A stretch of DNA of 64,000 bases from assembly GCA_963792365.1 (NCBI GenBank), contig CAWBVW010000008.1, positions 62,001 to 126,000 of the forward strand. Reading direction: 5' to 3'. Source of the DNA: JAOUGY01 sp963792365 (GTDB lineage Bacteria; Actinomycetota; Acidimicrobiia; Spongiisociales; ZC4RG35). The notes beneath the pieces were generated by a model. The model was not told the origin of the DNA. It ran no database searches and was given only the letters and a program-made list of their open reading frames with translations. A program made the translations under genes and the position numbers. Shown one piece after another: positions 35,979 to 44,132 of this stretch (position 1 is its first letter; every line of letters begins with the position of its first letter).

Positions 35979-37466
35979 TCAACTGTTCGGGATCAGGTGC
36001 ACGGGGTTGCCCACGACGTACGCCCGCCAGGTGGTGGTGTCGTTGACGGACGAGGGATAGTTGTAGTTCACCCGCCACCAGCAGGCTGTGCAGCTGTAGT
36101 CGCTGGGCAAGTCCATCTCGAACTTCAGCCACCGGTTGTTGTACTCGCCAGGCGAGACGCTTTCGCTGCACTGCGACGGCGTCGACTGCAGCGCCCAGGG
36201 GCTCGACACCGAGTTGCGGGTGTAGATCCGACACGCACCGTCGTCGAACACTCCGCCGTCTGGGGCGATCATCTCGAGCGACCCGGTGTTTGCCGACTCG
36301 CCCGGGTCGAAGAGCTCGATGACGAACGTCTTGCCCTTGTACCAATCGGCCACCTCGGCGACGTAGAACTGCGTGGCGGTACCCGAGGAGTTGTTGTAGA
36401 TCGAGAAGTCGCCGAGGCCGTAGAGACGGGAGCCGGCGTTCACGCGGAGTGAATACCGATTGAGACCCGAATAGTTGCCCTCGCTCGGCTCCTCGAGCCG
36501 GATCTGAAGCACGTAGATGCCGTCTGAGGCTGCTCCAACGGTGAAGCAGCTGGGGCTCTCGAACGTGTACGCCGCCGTCGGGGCGACCTGCGGTACCGGG
36601 TTCCACGTGTACGAGCAGAGGAGCGTGTTGTCGGAGACGTCCAGCGGTGTCGGGTCGGGGGCGTAGAGATTGGCCGTGACCGGCTGCCCGCACGACGCGC
36701 TGGAGGTGCCCCACGCTTCGCAACCGCGGTCTCCGGTGCGGATGTAGTCGCTGGTCGTCTGCCCACCGGAGATGTTGCGATGCGCCATGTCGAGGAACGA
36801 GATCGTGAATCCTGAGTTCGACCCCTTCTCCACGGCGTACAGATACCCACGATCACGATGCGATGGGTTCTGAGAGCACGAGGTGGAGCCGTTCGACCCG
36901 GTGCAGTACGAGGAGTAGGCGTCACCCATCGAGACGTTGGTGTATTTGCCGTGGATGTTTGCCCAGAAGTTCGCCTGGCCGCTACATCCGGCGTCGGACG
37001 GGTTGCATGTGTTTCCGAAGCTGTTGGCGGGGCTGCCGAGAGGGATCGGGGGCAGATACTCGGCTCGTGCGGTCCGGCTCACATCGGCCGAGTCGATGCC
37101 GAGCACCCTCATGAAGAACATGTCGACGGTTCGCGTCACGGTGACTTCGACCTGTGCCGGATCGTCCGACACCTCGGACACCGTCACGGTTGCGTCCACA
37201 CCGTCTGTGAACCCGTTGCTGGCTGTGATCTCCAGACCCGCGGTGGTGGCAAGGTCCAGGCGCTGTGGCATGTGTACGACCGCGGCCAGTGCGCCGGCGT
37301 CGGCGGCACGCTGCGCTTGTGAAGTGTTCACGTAGAGCCAACCCAAGTCCACGGCCAGCGCGGCCAGTCCGAGCAGCGTGACCATCATGATGGCAATCAG
37401 GGGGAGCGACACACCGCGCTCGTCTGTGCGGACCCGTTCGAAATAGATCTGAGGCTCGACGCCCAT
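35979..37466 (-). CDS. TadG-like pseudopilin, type II (intact)
   Basis: 495 residues from ATG 37466, two bases after the TadE stop. The N-terminal DERGVSLPLIAIMMVTLLGLAALAVDLGW anchor and QRAADAGALAAVVHMP are TadG-like. The ectodomain includes CSGQANFWANIHG, GDAYSSYC, GYLYAVEKG, APDPTPLDVSDN, ASDGIYVLQIRLEEP, RLYGLGDFSIYNN, YKGKTFVIELFDPGE, YSCTACWWRVNYNY and TTWRAYVVGNPVHLIPN. It has about ten cysteines, suggesting disulphides outside the membrane. It is the first TadG of the array and the best full-length type II example. Confidence 0.85.
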   Translation of the reverse strand: MGVEPQIYFERVRTDERGVSLPLIAIMMVTLLGLAALAVDLGWLYVNTSQAQRAADAGALAAVVHMPQRLDLATTAGLEITASNGFTDGVDATVTVSEVSDDPAQVEVTVTRTVDMFFMRVLGIDSADVSRTARAEYLPPIPLGSPANSFGNTCNPSDAGCSGQANFWANIHGKYTNVSMGDAYSSYCTGSNGSTSCSQNPSHRDRGYLYAVEKGSNSGFTISFLDMAHRNISGGQTTSDYIRTGDRGCEAWGTSSASCGQPVTANLYAPDPTPLDVSDNTLLCSYTWNPVPQVAPTAAYTFESPSCFTVGAASDGIYVLQIRLEEPSEGNYSGLNRYSLRVNAGSRLYGLGDFSIYNNSSGTATQFYVAEVADWYKGKTFVIELFDPGESANTGSLEMIAPDGGVFDDGACRIYTRNSVSSPWALQSTPSQCSESVSPGEYNNRWLKFEMDLPSDYSCTACWWRVNYNYPSSVNDTTTWRAYVVGNPVHLIPNS

Positions 37467-37468
37467 GT

Positions 37469-38020
37469 TCAATCCCCTATGTCTGGTTCGAGGCGCATGA
37501 CCGTCGAGTCGGTCCACGTGACCGGACTCCTGAACACAAACGACGAGACCCAGTTGTGGGTGTACGTGACCCTCACTCCCAGATCATCGAGAGCCACCAC
37601 CGAGTCACTGCGAAGAGAGGGTGGCCATGGACACCCGTTCACACACGAAAGAGCGGTGGTGGTGGAGCTGTCGCAAACGAGGGGGCCCGACGGCTCGTAT
37701 CGGTTGAGGTGGGTGGAGGAGTTGAAGGGTTCCCCATCGGCATCGGCCTTGAAGACCTCGACCGCCAGTAGGTCCCCGTTCTGAAGCGAGCACATCGCCT
37801 GCTCCACAGATCGGAGAATCGCCAGCTCTGCGCTGGCGGCGTCGCGGCCGGCAGCGCCTACCCTCGCACCCTCGCGAACCGCGTTCGACGCGGTGAGCTG
37901 AGAGACCATTGCGAACCCCATCTCGGCCGCACCGATTGCGATCATGAGGATGATCGGTATGACGAAGGCCGACTCGACCAGGGCTATGCCCCGCTCTGAA
38001 CGAAGGCGGCGGCGGATCAT
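37469..38020 (-). CDS. TadE-like pseudopilin (long type)
   Basis: 183 residues. RSERGIALVESAFVIPIILMIAIGAAEMG gives the TadE helix; NAVREGARVGAAGRD follows. The C-terminus LGVRVTYTHNWVSSFVF with VMRLEPDIGD is the long-type signature. ATG 38020 overlaps the stop of the gene before it (ATGA). The frame is open upstream but only as the shadow of that gene. Confidence 0.87.
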   Translation of the reverse strand: MIRRRLRSERGIALVESAFVIPIILMIAIGAAEMGFAMVSQLTASNAVREGARVGAAGRDAASAELAILRSVEQAMCSLQNGDLLAVEVFKADADGEPFNSSTHLNRYEPSGPLVCDSSTTTALSCVNGCPWPPSLRSDSVVALDDLGVRVTYTHNWVSSFVFRSPVTWTDSTVMRLEPDIGD

Positions 38021-38580
38021 TCGAACACCTGGGGCTCGATCTGGAAGACAACGTCCGCCTCGAGGTCCGACGTCTCTCTGAACAGGCCGGTCACCCACCG
38101 GTGGGTGTACGCGACTTCGACGCCGACTCGATCGGTGTAGGGAGCCACGACGTCGCGGCTGTCCGGATCCCAGGTGGGGACGGTGTAGCCGGCAACGTCG
38201 GGATCGGGGCACGGCGTCCAGCCACACGGGTTGGTCGACCGCAGGTAGACGGTTCCGACACCACTCGTGGCGTTGTAGATCCTCACCCATCGGATGTCGA
38301 CCTCCGACAAACCACCCAGAGCGGCCTGGACGTTGTTCAGCGCTTCGATGTCGGCGTGTGAGTTGTCGGCGAAGGTTGCCGCGGCGCGCGCACCCTCACG
38401 TGCGGCGTGGGAGACCGACAACCAGCTCCTGAAGCCCATCCCGAACTCCGCGATGGCGAAGACGATGGTGAGGACGAGGCCCAACGTGATCGCAGCCTCG
38501 ACGAGGGTGGCGCCGCTCTCCGGCCGATCGCCGGCGGCGGTGTCTCTCCCGCGACGTTGCGGGGCCCTCGGAAGCTCCAT
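38017..38580 (-). CDS. TadE-like pseudopilin (long type), first gene of the array
   Basis: 187 residues. ESGATLVEAAITLGLVLTIVFAIAEFGMG is the hydrophobic helix and AAREGARAAATFADNSHAD follows; the C-terminus has VGVEVAYTHRWVTGLF and FQIEPQVFE. ATG 38580 is 7 nt downstream of a GCCGATAA box, a leaderless-like arrangement under a sigma-28-like element. Being first, it probably marks the start of the operon a-b-c. Confidence 0.87.
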   Translation of the reverse strand: MELPRAPQRRGRDTAAGDRPESGATLVEAAITLGLVLTIVFAIAEFGMGFRSWLSVSHAAREGARAAATFADNSHADIEALNNVQAALGGLSEVDIRWVRIYNATSGVGTVYLRSTNPCGWTPCPDPDVAGYTVPTWDPDSRDVVAPYTDRVGVEVAYTHRWVTGLFRETSDLEADVVFQIEPQVFE

Positions 38581-38587
38581 GGCCTTC

Positions 38588-38616
38588 TTATCGGCCGCGG
38601 CGTCACCGAAACTTGA
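38588..38616 (-). promoter_or_regulatory. sigma-28-like promoter of the pseudopilin array
   Basis: Minus strand TCAAGTTT, 13 nt, GCCGATAA. The -10 half equals the FliA/WhiG/SigD consensus; the -35 half has one change in TAAAGTTT and the spacer is about 2 nt longer than usual. Confidence 0.55.
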
Positions 38617-38742
38617 ACAGGAGCCCCGGTCTCGATGTCGACCGAATGTGGGTGCAGTTGCGCGAGGTATCGGCGCTGGGGCGTTGGCTGTGGGATCGCG
38701 TCTCGCTACGGCCTCGCACCGTCGCGGGACGCGAACCTGCGG

Positions 38743-39507
38743 TCAGCCCTGCTGGCTGACCAGGCGTCGGTTCTTGAACTTCGCCTTCACGTAGTCACGA
38801 TTCATGATCGCGATGAAGTCGATCGAGATCGACTTCGGACACGCCTCTTCGCACTCGCCGTGGTTGGTGCAGGATCCGAAGAACTCTTCCATGGTGTCGA
38901 CCATGTTCACCACCCGATCCCACCGTTCGGGCTGACCCTGCGGCAGCATGTTGAGCTGTGCGATCTTGGCGGCGGTGAAGAGGTTCGCCGCCGAGTTCGG
39001 GCAGGCTGCCACACAGGCACCGCAGCCGATGCACGACGCGGCGTCCATCGCCGAGTCGGCGACAGATTTCGGAACGGGGATCAGGTTGGCGTCAGGTGCC
39101 GAACCCGTGGGGACGCTGATGAACCCACCTGAGGCGATGATCCGGTCGAACGCCTCTCGATCGACCATCAGGTCCTTCATGATCGGGAAACCCGCCGCCC
39201 TCCATGGCTCGACGGTGATCGTGTCGCCGTCGTTGAAGGACCGCATGTGCAGCTGGCAGGCAGCGGTGGCGCGCTCGGGTCCATGAGCCTGACCGTTGAT
39301 CATCACACCGCAGGTTCCGCAGATCCCTTCCCGGCAATCCGAGTCGAAGACGATCGGTTCCTCGTCCTGGAGGGTGAGCCGCTCGTTCAGCACGTCGAGC
39401 ATCTCGAGGAACGACATGTCCTCTTTGATGTCATCCACCTGATAGGTCTTGAACTGGCCATTGGCGGACTCGTTGGGCTGTCGCCACACCTGGAGCGTCA
39501 CTCGCAT
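38743..39507 (-). CDS. sdhB: succinate dehydrogenase/fumarate reductase iron-sulfur subunit
   Basis: 254 residues with all three clusters: [2Fe-2S] cysteines in DSDCREGICGTCGVMING and TAACQLHM, then CIGCGACVAACPNSA and CTNHGECEEACPKSI for [4Fe-4S] and [3Fe-4S]. It transfers electrons from SdhA to quinone via SdhC. GGGAGC lies before ATG 39507, 70 bp after the sdhA stop. Confidence 0.95.
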   Translation of the reverse strand: MRVTLQVWRQPNESANGQFKTYQVDDIKEDMSFLEMLDVLNERLTLQDEEPIVFDSDCREGICGTCGVMINGQAHGPERATAACQLHMRSFNDGDTITVEPWRAAGFPIMKDLMVDREAFDRIIASGGFISVPTGSAPDANLIPVPKSVADSAMDAASCIGCGACVAACPNSAANLFTAAKIAQLNMLPQGQPERWDRVVNMVDTMEEFFGSCTNHGECEEACPKSISIDFIAIMNRDYVKAKFKNRRLVSQQG

Positions 39508-39577
39508 CGAAGGCTCCCTTCACAGATCGTGCGGCACGGCGCCACCGGGAACCGGGGGTTGGAGACCGGAGACGGAT

Positions 39578-41500
39578 TCACTTGTAGCTCCTCGTGGCCA
39601 GCTGGACGTTCTCGAATTCGAGCTCTTCTTTGTGGAGCGTCGGTGACTTCAGGTCTCCGGTCCATTCCCATGCCGCAACGTACGAGTAGTCCTCGTCGTT
39701 GCGGACCGCTTCACCGTCGGCCGTCTGATACTCCTCTCGGAAGTGACCGCCGCACGACTCCTCTCGATCGCGTGCGTCGATGCACATCAGCGTTGCCAGC
39801 TGGAAGAAGTCGTCGACCCTTCCGACCTTCTCGAGGGTCTGGTTCACCGAGTCGCCGGTTCCGATGACTTTGACGTCGGTTTTGAATTCTTCGTACAGAG
39901 CGGGGATCTCGCTGATGGCCTTGTCGAGGCCGGCGGCATCACGGCTCATGCCGCAGTAGTCCCACACCAGACGCCCCAATTGACGGTGGAAGTCGTCGAC
40001 GGTCCGGGTGCCGCGACTGGCCAGATAGCCGGACACGCGCTCGTTGACCTCGATCTCCGCGGCCCTGAATGCTTCGTCGTCGGTGGGAACCACCGGCGTG
40101 TTCAGCCAACCGGCGAGGTAGTCGCCGATCGTGTACGGCAACACGAAGTAGCCGTCGGCCAGACCCTGCATGAGTGCCGACGCCCCGAGCCGGTTGGCGC
40201 CGTGGTCGGAGAAGTTGGCTTCACCGATCGAGTACAGGCCGGGGACGGTGGTCATCAGGTTGTAGTCCACCCACAGTCCACCCATCGTGTAGTGGGGAGC
40301 GGGGTAGATGCGCATCGGCACCTGGTAGGGGTTCTCGTCGGTGATGCGCTCGTACATCTCGAAGAGGTTGCCGTAGCGCTCCTCGATCTTGTCCCGCCCG
40401 AGTCGTTCGATGGCGGCCGCGAAGTCGAGGAAGACGCCGTTCTTGAGAGGTCCGACGCCATTGCCTGCATCGACTGCCCGTTTGGCGGCTCGGCTCGAGA
40501 CGTCACGGGGAGCGAGGTTCCCGAACGACGGGTAGATCCGCTCGAGGTAGTAGTCGCGATCCGACTCGGGGATCTGACCTGGAGGCCGCTTCTCATCCGG
40601 GTCCTTCGGAACCCAGATTCGCCCGTCGTTGCGCAACGACTCCGACATGAGCGTCAGCTTGGACTGGAACTCGTCGGACTGTGGGATGCACGTTGGATGG
40701 ATCTGGGTGTACGACGGGTTTGCGAACGCCGCACCCTTGCGGTGGGCACGCCAGATAGCCGACGTGTTGCAGTACATGGCGTTGGTGGACAGGTAGTACA
40801 CGTTCGAATAGCCACCGGTCGCGAGCACCACCGCATGCCCCGACCAGGACTTGATCTCGCCCGTTGCGAGATGGCGCGTGATGATCCCGACCGCCCGACC
40901 GTCCTTGACGACGATGTCGAGCATCTCCACCTTCGAGTGCAGGTTGACGGTGCCAAGGCCGACCTGACGCATCAGAGCCGAGTAGGCGCCGAGGAGCAGC
41001 TGCTGACCGGTCTGACCCCGTGCGTAGAAGGTCCGGGAGACCTGGGCGCCGCCGAAGCTCCGGTTGTCGAGGAGTCCCCCGTATTCCCGTGCGAAGGGGA
41101 CGCCCTGAGCCGTGCACTGGTCGATGATGTCGACCGAGACGTCGGCGAGTCGATACACATTTGCCTCGCGGCTGCGGAAGTCGCCGCCCTTCACGGTGTC
41201 GTAGAAGAGGCGGAACACCGAGTCGCCGTCATTGTGATAGTTCTTGGCGGCGTTGATTCCGCCCTGGGCGGCGATCGAATGGGCCCGCCGTGGCGAGTCG
41301 TGGTAGGTGAAGACGTCCACCTCGTATCCGAGCTCCGCCAACGTGGCGGCGGCCGATGCGCCGGCGAGTCCAGTGCCAACCACCAGCACCCTGAACTTGC
41401 GCTTGTTGTTCGGATTCACCAGCTTGATGGAGAACTTGTGGTTGTCCCACTTGTCCTCGATGGGTCCGGCGGGGACCTTTGAGTCGAGTGTCATGCTCAT
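39578..41500 (-). CDS. sdhA: succinate dehydrogenase/fumarate reductase flavoprotein subunit
   Basis: 640 residues from ATG 41500 (ATG 41494 also possible). The FAD motif is VLVVGTGLAGASAAATLAEL; the covalent-FAD histidine lies in RRAHSIAAQGGINAA. Active-site blocks include NPSYTQIHPTCIP, PHYTMGGLWVDYN and SIGEANFSDHGANRLGASAL. The gene order sdhC-sdhA-sdhB with a five-helix cytochrome b is the Bacillus-like type B arrangement. The frame is open into sdhC upstream, but family similarity starts here and a GGGAGACG site precedes it. Confidence 0.95.
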   Translation of the reverse strand: MSMTLDSKVPAGPIEDKWDNHKFSIKLVNPNNKRKFRVLVVGTGLAGASAAATLAELGYEVDVFTYHDSPRRAHSIAAQGGINAAKNYHNDGDSVFRLFYDTVKGGDFRSREANVYRLADVSVDIIDQCTAQGVPFAREYGGLLDNRSFGGAQVSRTFYARGQTGQQLLLGAYSALMRQVGLGTVNLHSKVEMLDIVVKDGRAVGIITRHLATGEIKSWSGHAVVLATGGYSNVYYLSTNAMYCNTSAIWRAHRKGAAFANPSYTQIHPTCIPQSDEFQSKLTLMSESLRNDGRIWVPKDPDEKRPPGQIPESDRDYYLERIYPSFGNLAPRDVSSRAAKRAVDAGNGVGPLKNGVFLDFAAAIERLGRDKIEERYGNLFEMYERITDENPYQVPMRIYPAPHYTMGGLWVDYNLMTTVPGLYSIGEANFSDHGANRLGASALMQGLADGYFVLPYTIGDYLAGWLNTPVVPTDDEAFRAAEIEVNERVSGYLASRGTRTVDDFHRQLGRLVWDYCGMSRDAAGLDKAISEIPALYEEFKTDVKVIGTGDSVNQTLEKVGRVDDFFQLATLMCIDARDREESCGGHFREEYQTADGEAVRNDEDYSYVAAWEWTGDLKSPTLHKEELEFENVQLATRSYK

Positions 41501-41511
41501 GTCGTCTCCCG

Positions 41512-42258
41512 TCACAGGTCGATGATCCCGGCCATCACGGCCAGCGGCAGGCTGACGTTCCCGATCACGATCAATCCGGAGAACGCGATGGCGAAGTACC
41601 GACGCCACTTGTTGAACCGAGGATTGTTCACCCCGAGGCTCTGGAACATCGACCACGCTCCATGGAAGATGTGGACGCCCAAGGCGAGGTTGGCGACGAT
41701 GTAGAGGATGGACACCGGCACTCGTGAGAAGCTCGCCACGAAGTTGGCTTGGATGGCTCCGTGCTCCCAGCCTTCGGGAGCGAAGGGCTGGAGCCCCCAC
41801 GTGAAGTCTGCGAGATGCCATCCGAGGTACAGCAAAACGATGATTCCGCTCCAACGCATCGTTCGGGATGCATAGTTGGCCGCCAGATACTCGCGAGGGC
41901 CTTGATACGACGTGGGGCGAGCCCGACGGTTCATCAGTGTCAACGAGTAGGCCGAGTGGATGTGGAGCCCGAACGCAACGATCAGTCCGATTCGCATGAT
42001 CCAGAGTGGAACTGTCCGGGGGAGCAGCGGGAACAACAGAGTTCGGAGGGCCTCTCCGTAGACGTCGATCTCGTAGGCCCCCTCGATGGCGTCGAATCCG
42101 ATGTACGCCTTGAGGTTCCCGATCATGTGAGCGAGCACGAATCCGAGAAGCAGGACTCCGGTGATCGCCATGACCCATTTCTTGCCCACCGCCGATCGGT
42201 AGAACTCGACCGGCCACGGAAGCCGTCGAGTTTTTGCGGGGACTTGTGTGGTTGCCAC
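41512..42258 (-). CDS. sdhC: succinate dehydrogenase cytochrome b subunit
   Basis: 248-residue membrane anchor with five predicted helices (about 28-48, 90-110, 134-156, 178-200 and 222-245) and histidines suited to bind two haems (LAHMIGN, GLHIHSAYS, LGWHLADF, GVHIFHGAW). It starts at GTG 42258 with AGAGG upstream. A CATAAT box at 42287-42292 (minus strand) is a plausible -10. It is first in the sdhCAB operon. Confidence 0.93.
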   Translation of the reverse strand: MATTQVPAKTRRLPWPVEFYRSAVGKKWVMAITGVLLLGFVLAHMIGNLKAYIGFDAIEGAYEIDVYGEALRTLLFPLLPRTVPLWIMRIGLIVAFGLHIHSAYSLTLMNRRARPTSYQGPREYLAANYASRTMRWSGIIVLLYLGWHLADFTWGLQPFAPEGWEHGAIQANFVASFSRVPVSILYIVANLALGVHIFHGAWSMFQSLGVNNPRFNKWRRYFAIAFSGLIVIGNVSLPLAVMAGIIDL

Positions 42259-42638
42259 CGAATACCTCTGAGTCGACTGAGACCCGATTATGGCGCGTGA
42301 TTCGAATCGGGCGTAGTCGGACGAGTGCTGGATGTGGAGCGGGGTCTGTGGACCCGGCCCGGTCGGGTCGCCGGGCGACGACTCACGGGTTCACAGCCGA
42401 CGGAAGACAGCCGGACGCGTGCCTCTCTGGTAGCGGTAGGCGGGTCGATGACCGGTCGCTAGGCACGGCTGGATGTAGATAGTGGGCCGTCTGCTGTGGG
42501 CATGGAGCCGACCATCCCTCGGCGGAACGGGAGGCGATAGTCGGAAAGGCCCTCTTGACGGCGCGCGCGGTACCGGTCACAATGACATGGTTGTAATTAC
42601 AACAGTGTGTTATCAACCATGTGAGGGGAGAGGGGCCC
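42259..42638. other. divergent intergenic region between sdhC and whiB
   Basis: 380 bp without a gene. It contains the sdhC -10 (CATAAT, minus, 42287-42292), degenerate heptamer-like GCCGAC repeats around 42395-42420, and the whiB promoter with a palindrome near its transcription start. Confidence 0.6.
42555..42603 (+). promoter_or_regulatory. whiB promoter and palindromic operator
   Basis: TTGACG (42555-42560), 17 nt, CACAAT (42578-42583), then the perfect 14-bp palindrome GTTGTAATTACAAC (42590-42603) covering the predicted start of transcription. It is likely a repressor site; the binding protein is unknown. Confidence 0.6.
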
Positions 42639-42911
42639 ATGCAGGGCAAGCTCATCGAGGCACTGGCAGTCGACGAGCTCTCGTGGCAGGACTACGCGAA
42701 CTGCCGAGGAGCCGACGCCGATCTGTTCTTCCCTGAGCGGGGCGCTTCCACGCGAAAGGCAAAAGCGATCTGCACGGCGTGCGAGGTTCGTTCCGATTGC
42801 CTCGACTTTGCGTTGCGTGCGGGAGAGAAGTTCGGCATCTGGGGCGGGATGTCCGAGCGGGAGCGTCGCCGGGTGCGCCGTGAGCGCACCATCGCTCGAC
42901 GTGCGTCCTGA
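42639..42911 (+). CDS. WhiB-family transcriptional regulator
   Basis: Actinobacterial Wbl protein, 90 residues. Four cluster cysteines at about 22, 45, 48 and 54 (ANCRG, CTACEVRSDC), the GIWGG turn at 66-70 and a basic C-terminal tail are complete. ATG 42639 follows a strong purine run (GAGGGGAGAGGGG). Which Wbl class it belongs to cannot be settled by eye. Confidence 0.93.
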   Translation: MQGKLIEALAVDELSWQDYANCRGADADLFFPERGASTRKAKAICTACEVRSDCLDFALRAGEKFGIWGGMSERERRRVRRERTIARRAS

Positions 42912-42924
42912 CCCCACTCCGTCG

Positions 42925-42930
42925 TACACT
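42925..42930 (+). promoter_or_regulatory. -10 box before the 42958 gene
   Basis: TACACT with a short leader that carries GAGGAA before GTG 42958. Confidence 0.4.
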
Positions 42931-42957
42931 CGTCCTCGACGACCAGTGAGGAATTGA

Positions 42958-43920
42958 GTGGAGAACCCAGGTATTGCGCTGATCTTCGTCGCCATCGTGC
43001 TCATCGTGGTGGGTGTGGTGCTCGGGCGCCGCCGCAACGAGCTGGCCGCCCAGCAAGGTATCCAAAAGCCTTCCCGCGCCGGCGCTCGCAGAGACGCGGC
43101 CGCCGCACTCGAGGCGCTGCCCGACGTGAACCATCCGCGTCCCAAGGTCGCCGAGATGCACGTCGTGGGAGAAGCCGCCCAGGTCAGCTTCGACGTTCCG
43201 TTCCCCGAAGACGGCGACGAGGTCTTGGCCGATCTGCTGGTGCAGGAGGCCATCGAAGTGGTGCGTGAGAAGCGTCACACGCTGCCCATCGACATGGTGC
43301 ACCGCGTGGAAGTGTTCGCTGGCCGCGGAGGCAGCCGGCAGCTCGTGGGCACTCACGAGCTCGACACTCCTGGGACGCTCCCCCCGAAGATCGACATGCC
43401 GTCGATGCTCAATCTGTCGCCGTTCGCAAAAGACCCGCTCGAAGCGATGGAAGGCGAAGAAACCCACGTTCCAGAGGTGGCTGCCCCGGCCAGAGAAGAC
43501 GAGCTTCCATCACTTGGATCCGAGATCCGGCTTCCGAAGGCCGTGGACATGGGCTTGCGGGCGCAAGGCATCGATCCGGAGACGATGGGCGCCGTCGAGA
43601 TGGTGTCGGGCCTCCTGAGGCTCTTTGGATACACCGTCACCCCCGGTCCGGGGTTTGGGATGTTCATCGCCGAGAAGGGCGGCACCCGCACCTTCATCCT
43701 GGGAGACGCGTACCGGAAGGGCGACTACCCCGAGGTCGCCGAGTCGACGATCGATCGCTTCATGGCAGACTTTTCGATGTCCGGATGCGATCGGGGCATG
43801 CTGGTCAGCGAGAAGTACGGGCCATTCGAGGTCTACGACAAAGAGCGTCGGGAGCCACGAGTCAAGTTCATGACCCGCGAGCGTCTCCAGAAGATGGTCG
43901 ACTCCCTCGCCCTCTCGTAG
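42958..43920 (+). CDS. membrane-anchored hypothetical protein
   Basis: 320 residues, family not recognised. There is one N-terminal transmembrane helix (about residues 5-22), a linker, an alpha/beta segment (VSFDVPFPEDGDEVLADLLVQEAIEVV), a low-complexity acidic stretch near 160-185, and a C-terminal alpha/beta domain with GYTVTPGPGFGMFIAEKGGT, FILGDAYRKGDYPEVAES and SMSGCDRGMLVSEKYGPFEVYDK. The last part loosely resembles restriction-endonuclease-like folds, but no PD-(D/E)xK motif can be pinned down. It starts at GTG 42958 with GAGGAA upstream. Confidence 0.7.
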   Translation: MENPGIALIFVAIVLIVVGVVLGRRRNELAAQQGIQKPSRAGARRDAAAALEALPDVNHPRPKVAEMHVVGEAAQVSFDVPFPEDGDEVLADLLVQEAIEVVREKRHTLPIDMVHRVEVFAGRGGSRQLVGTHELDTPGTLPPKIDMPSMLNLSPFAKDPLEAMEGEETHVPEVAAPAREDELPSLGSEIRLPKAVDMGLRAQGIDPETMGAVEMVSGLLRLFGYTVTPGPGFGMFIAEKGGTRTFILGDAYRKGDYPEVAESTIDRFMADFSMSGCDRGMLVSEKYGPFEVYDKERREPRVKFMTRERLQKMVDSLALS

Positions 43921-43951
43921 GCCGGTCCCTCGGGCAGCCCGAGGTCCCGCA

Positions 43952-43975
43952 ACGTTCTACGTAGAACGTTCTACG
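43952..43975. repeat. ACGTTCT heptamer repeat containing a 20-bp palindrome
   Basis: Units ACGTTCT, ACGTAGA, ACGTTCT, ACG; bases 43951-43970 form a perfect palindrome, AACGTTCTACGTAGAACGTT. A near-identical copy lies at 46544-46567, so the pair brackets the tatA/sigma operon. Confidence 0.75.
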
Positions 43976-44103
43976 TTGTGCCTCGTGGCCCGGCCGACGA
44001 CCCGGGCAGAACCGATTGGAACCGCTCTCGCCTTTGGGGCGTCCAACCACCGCGAGGCGAGCCTCGTGTGAGCCGCGCTCGCAAGTAGCGGGGAAGGGCA
44101 AGG

Positions 44104-44124
44104 TATGATCGTTGCCAAAGGAGG
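44104..44124 (+). promoter_or_regulatory. tatA promoter and Shine-Dalgarno
   Basis: TATGAT (44104-44109) and AAAGGAGG (44117-44124), the latter 8 nt before ATG 44133. The ribosome site decides this start over ATG 44112. Confidence 0.55.
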
Positions 44125-44132
44125 CATTTCCT

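Noticed and set aside
23665..38580. Phase-variation by homopolymer tracts as the cause of the frameshifts.
   Set aside because: No long homopolymer or short tandem repeat lies at the breakpoints; kept only as a question in the findings.
41501..42217. N-terminal extension of sdhA to 879 residues.
   Set aside because: The extension is sdhC read in another frame; flavoprotein similarity and a ribosome site begin at 41500.
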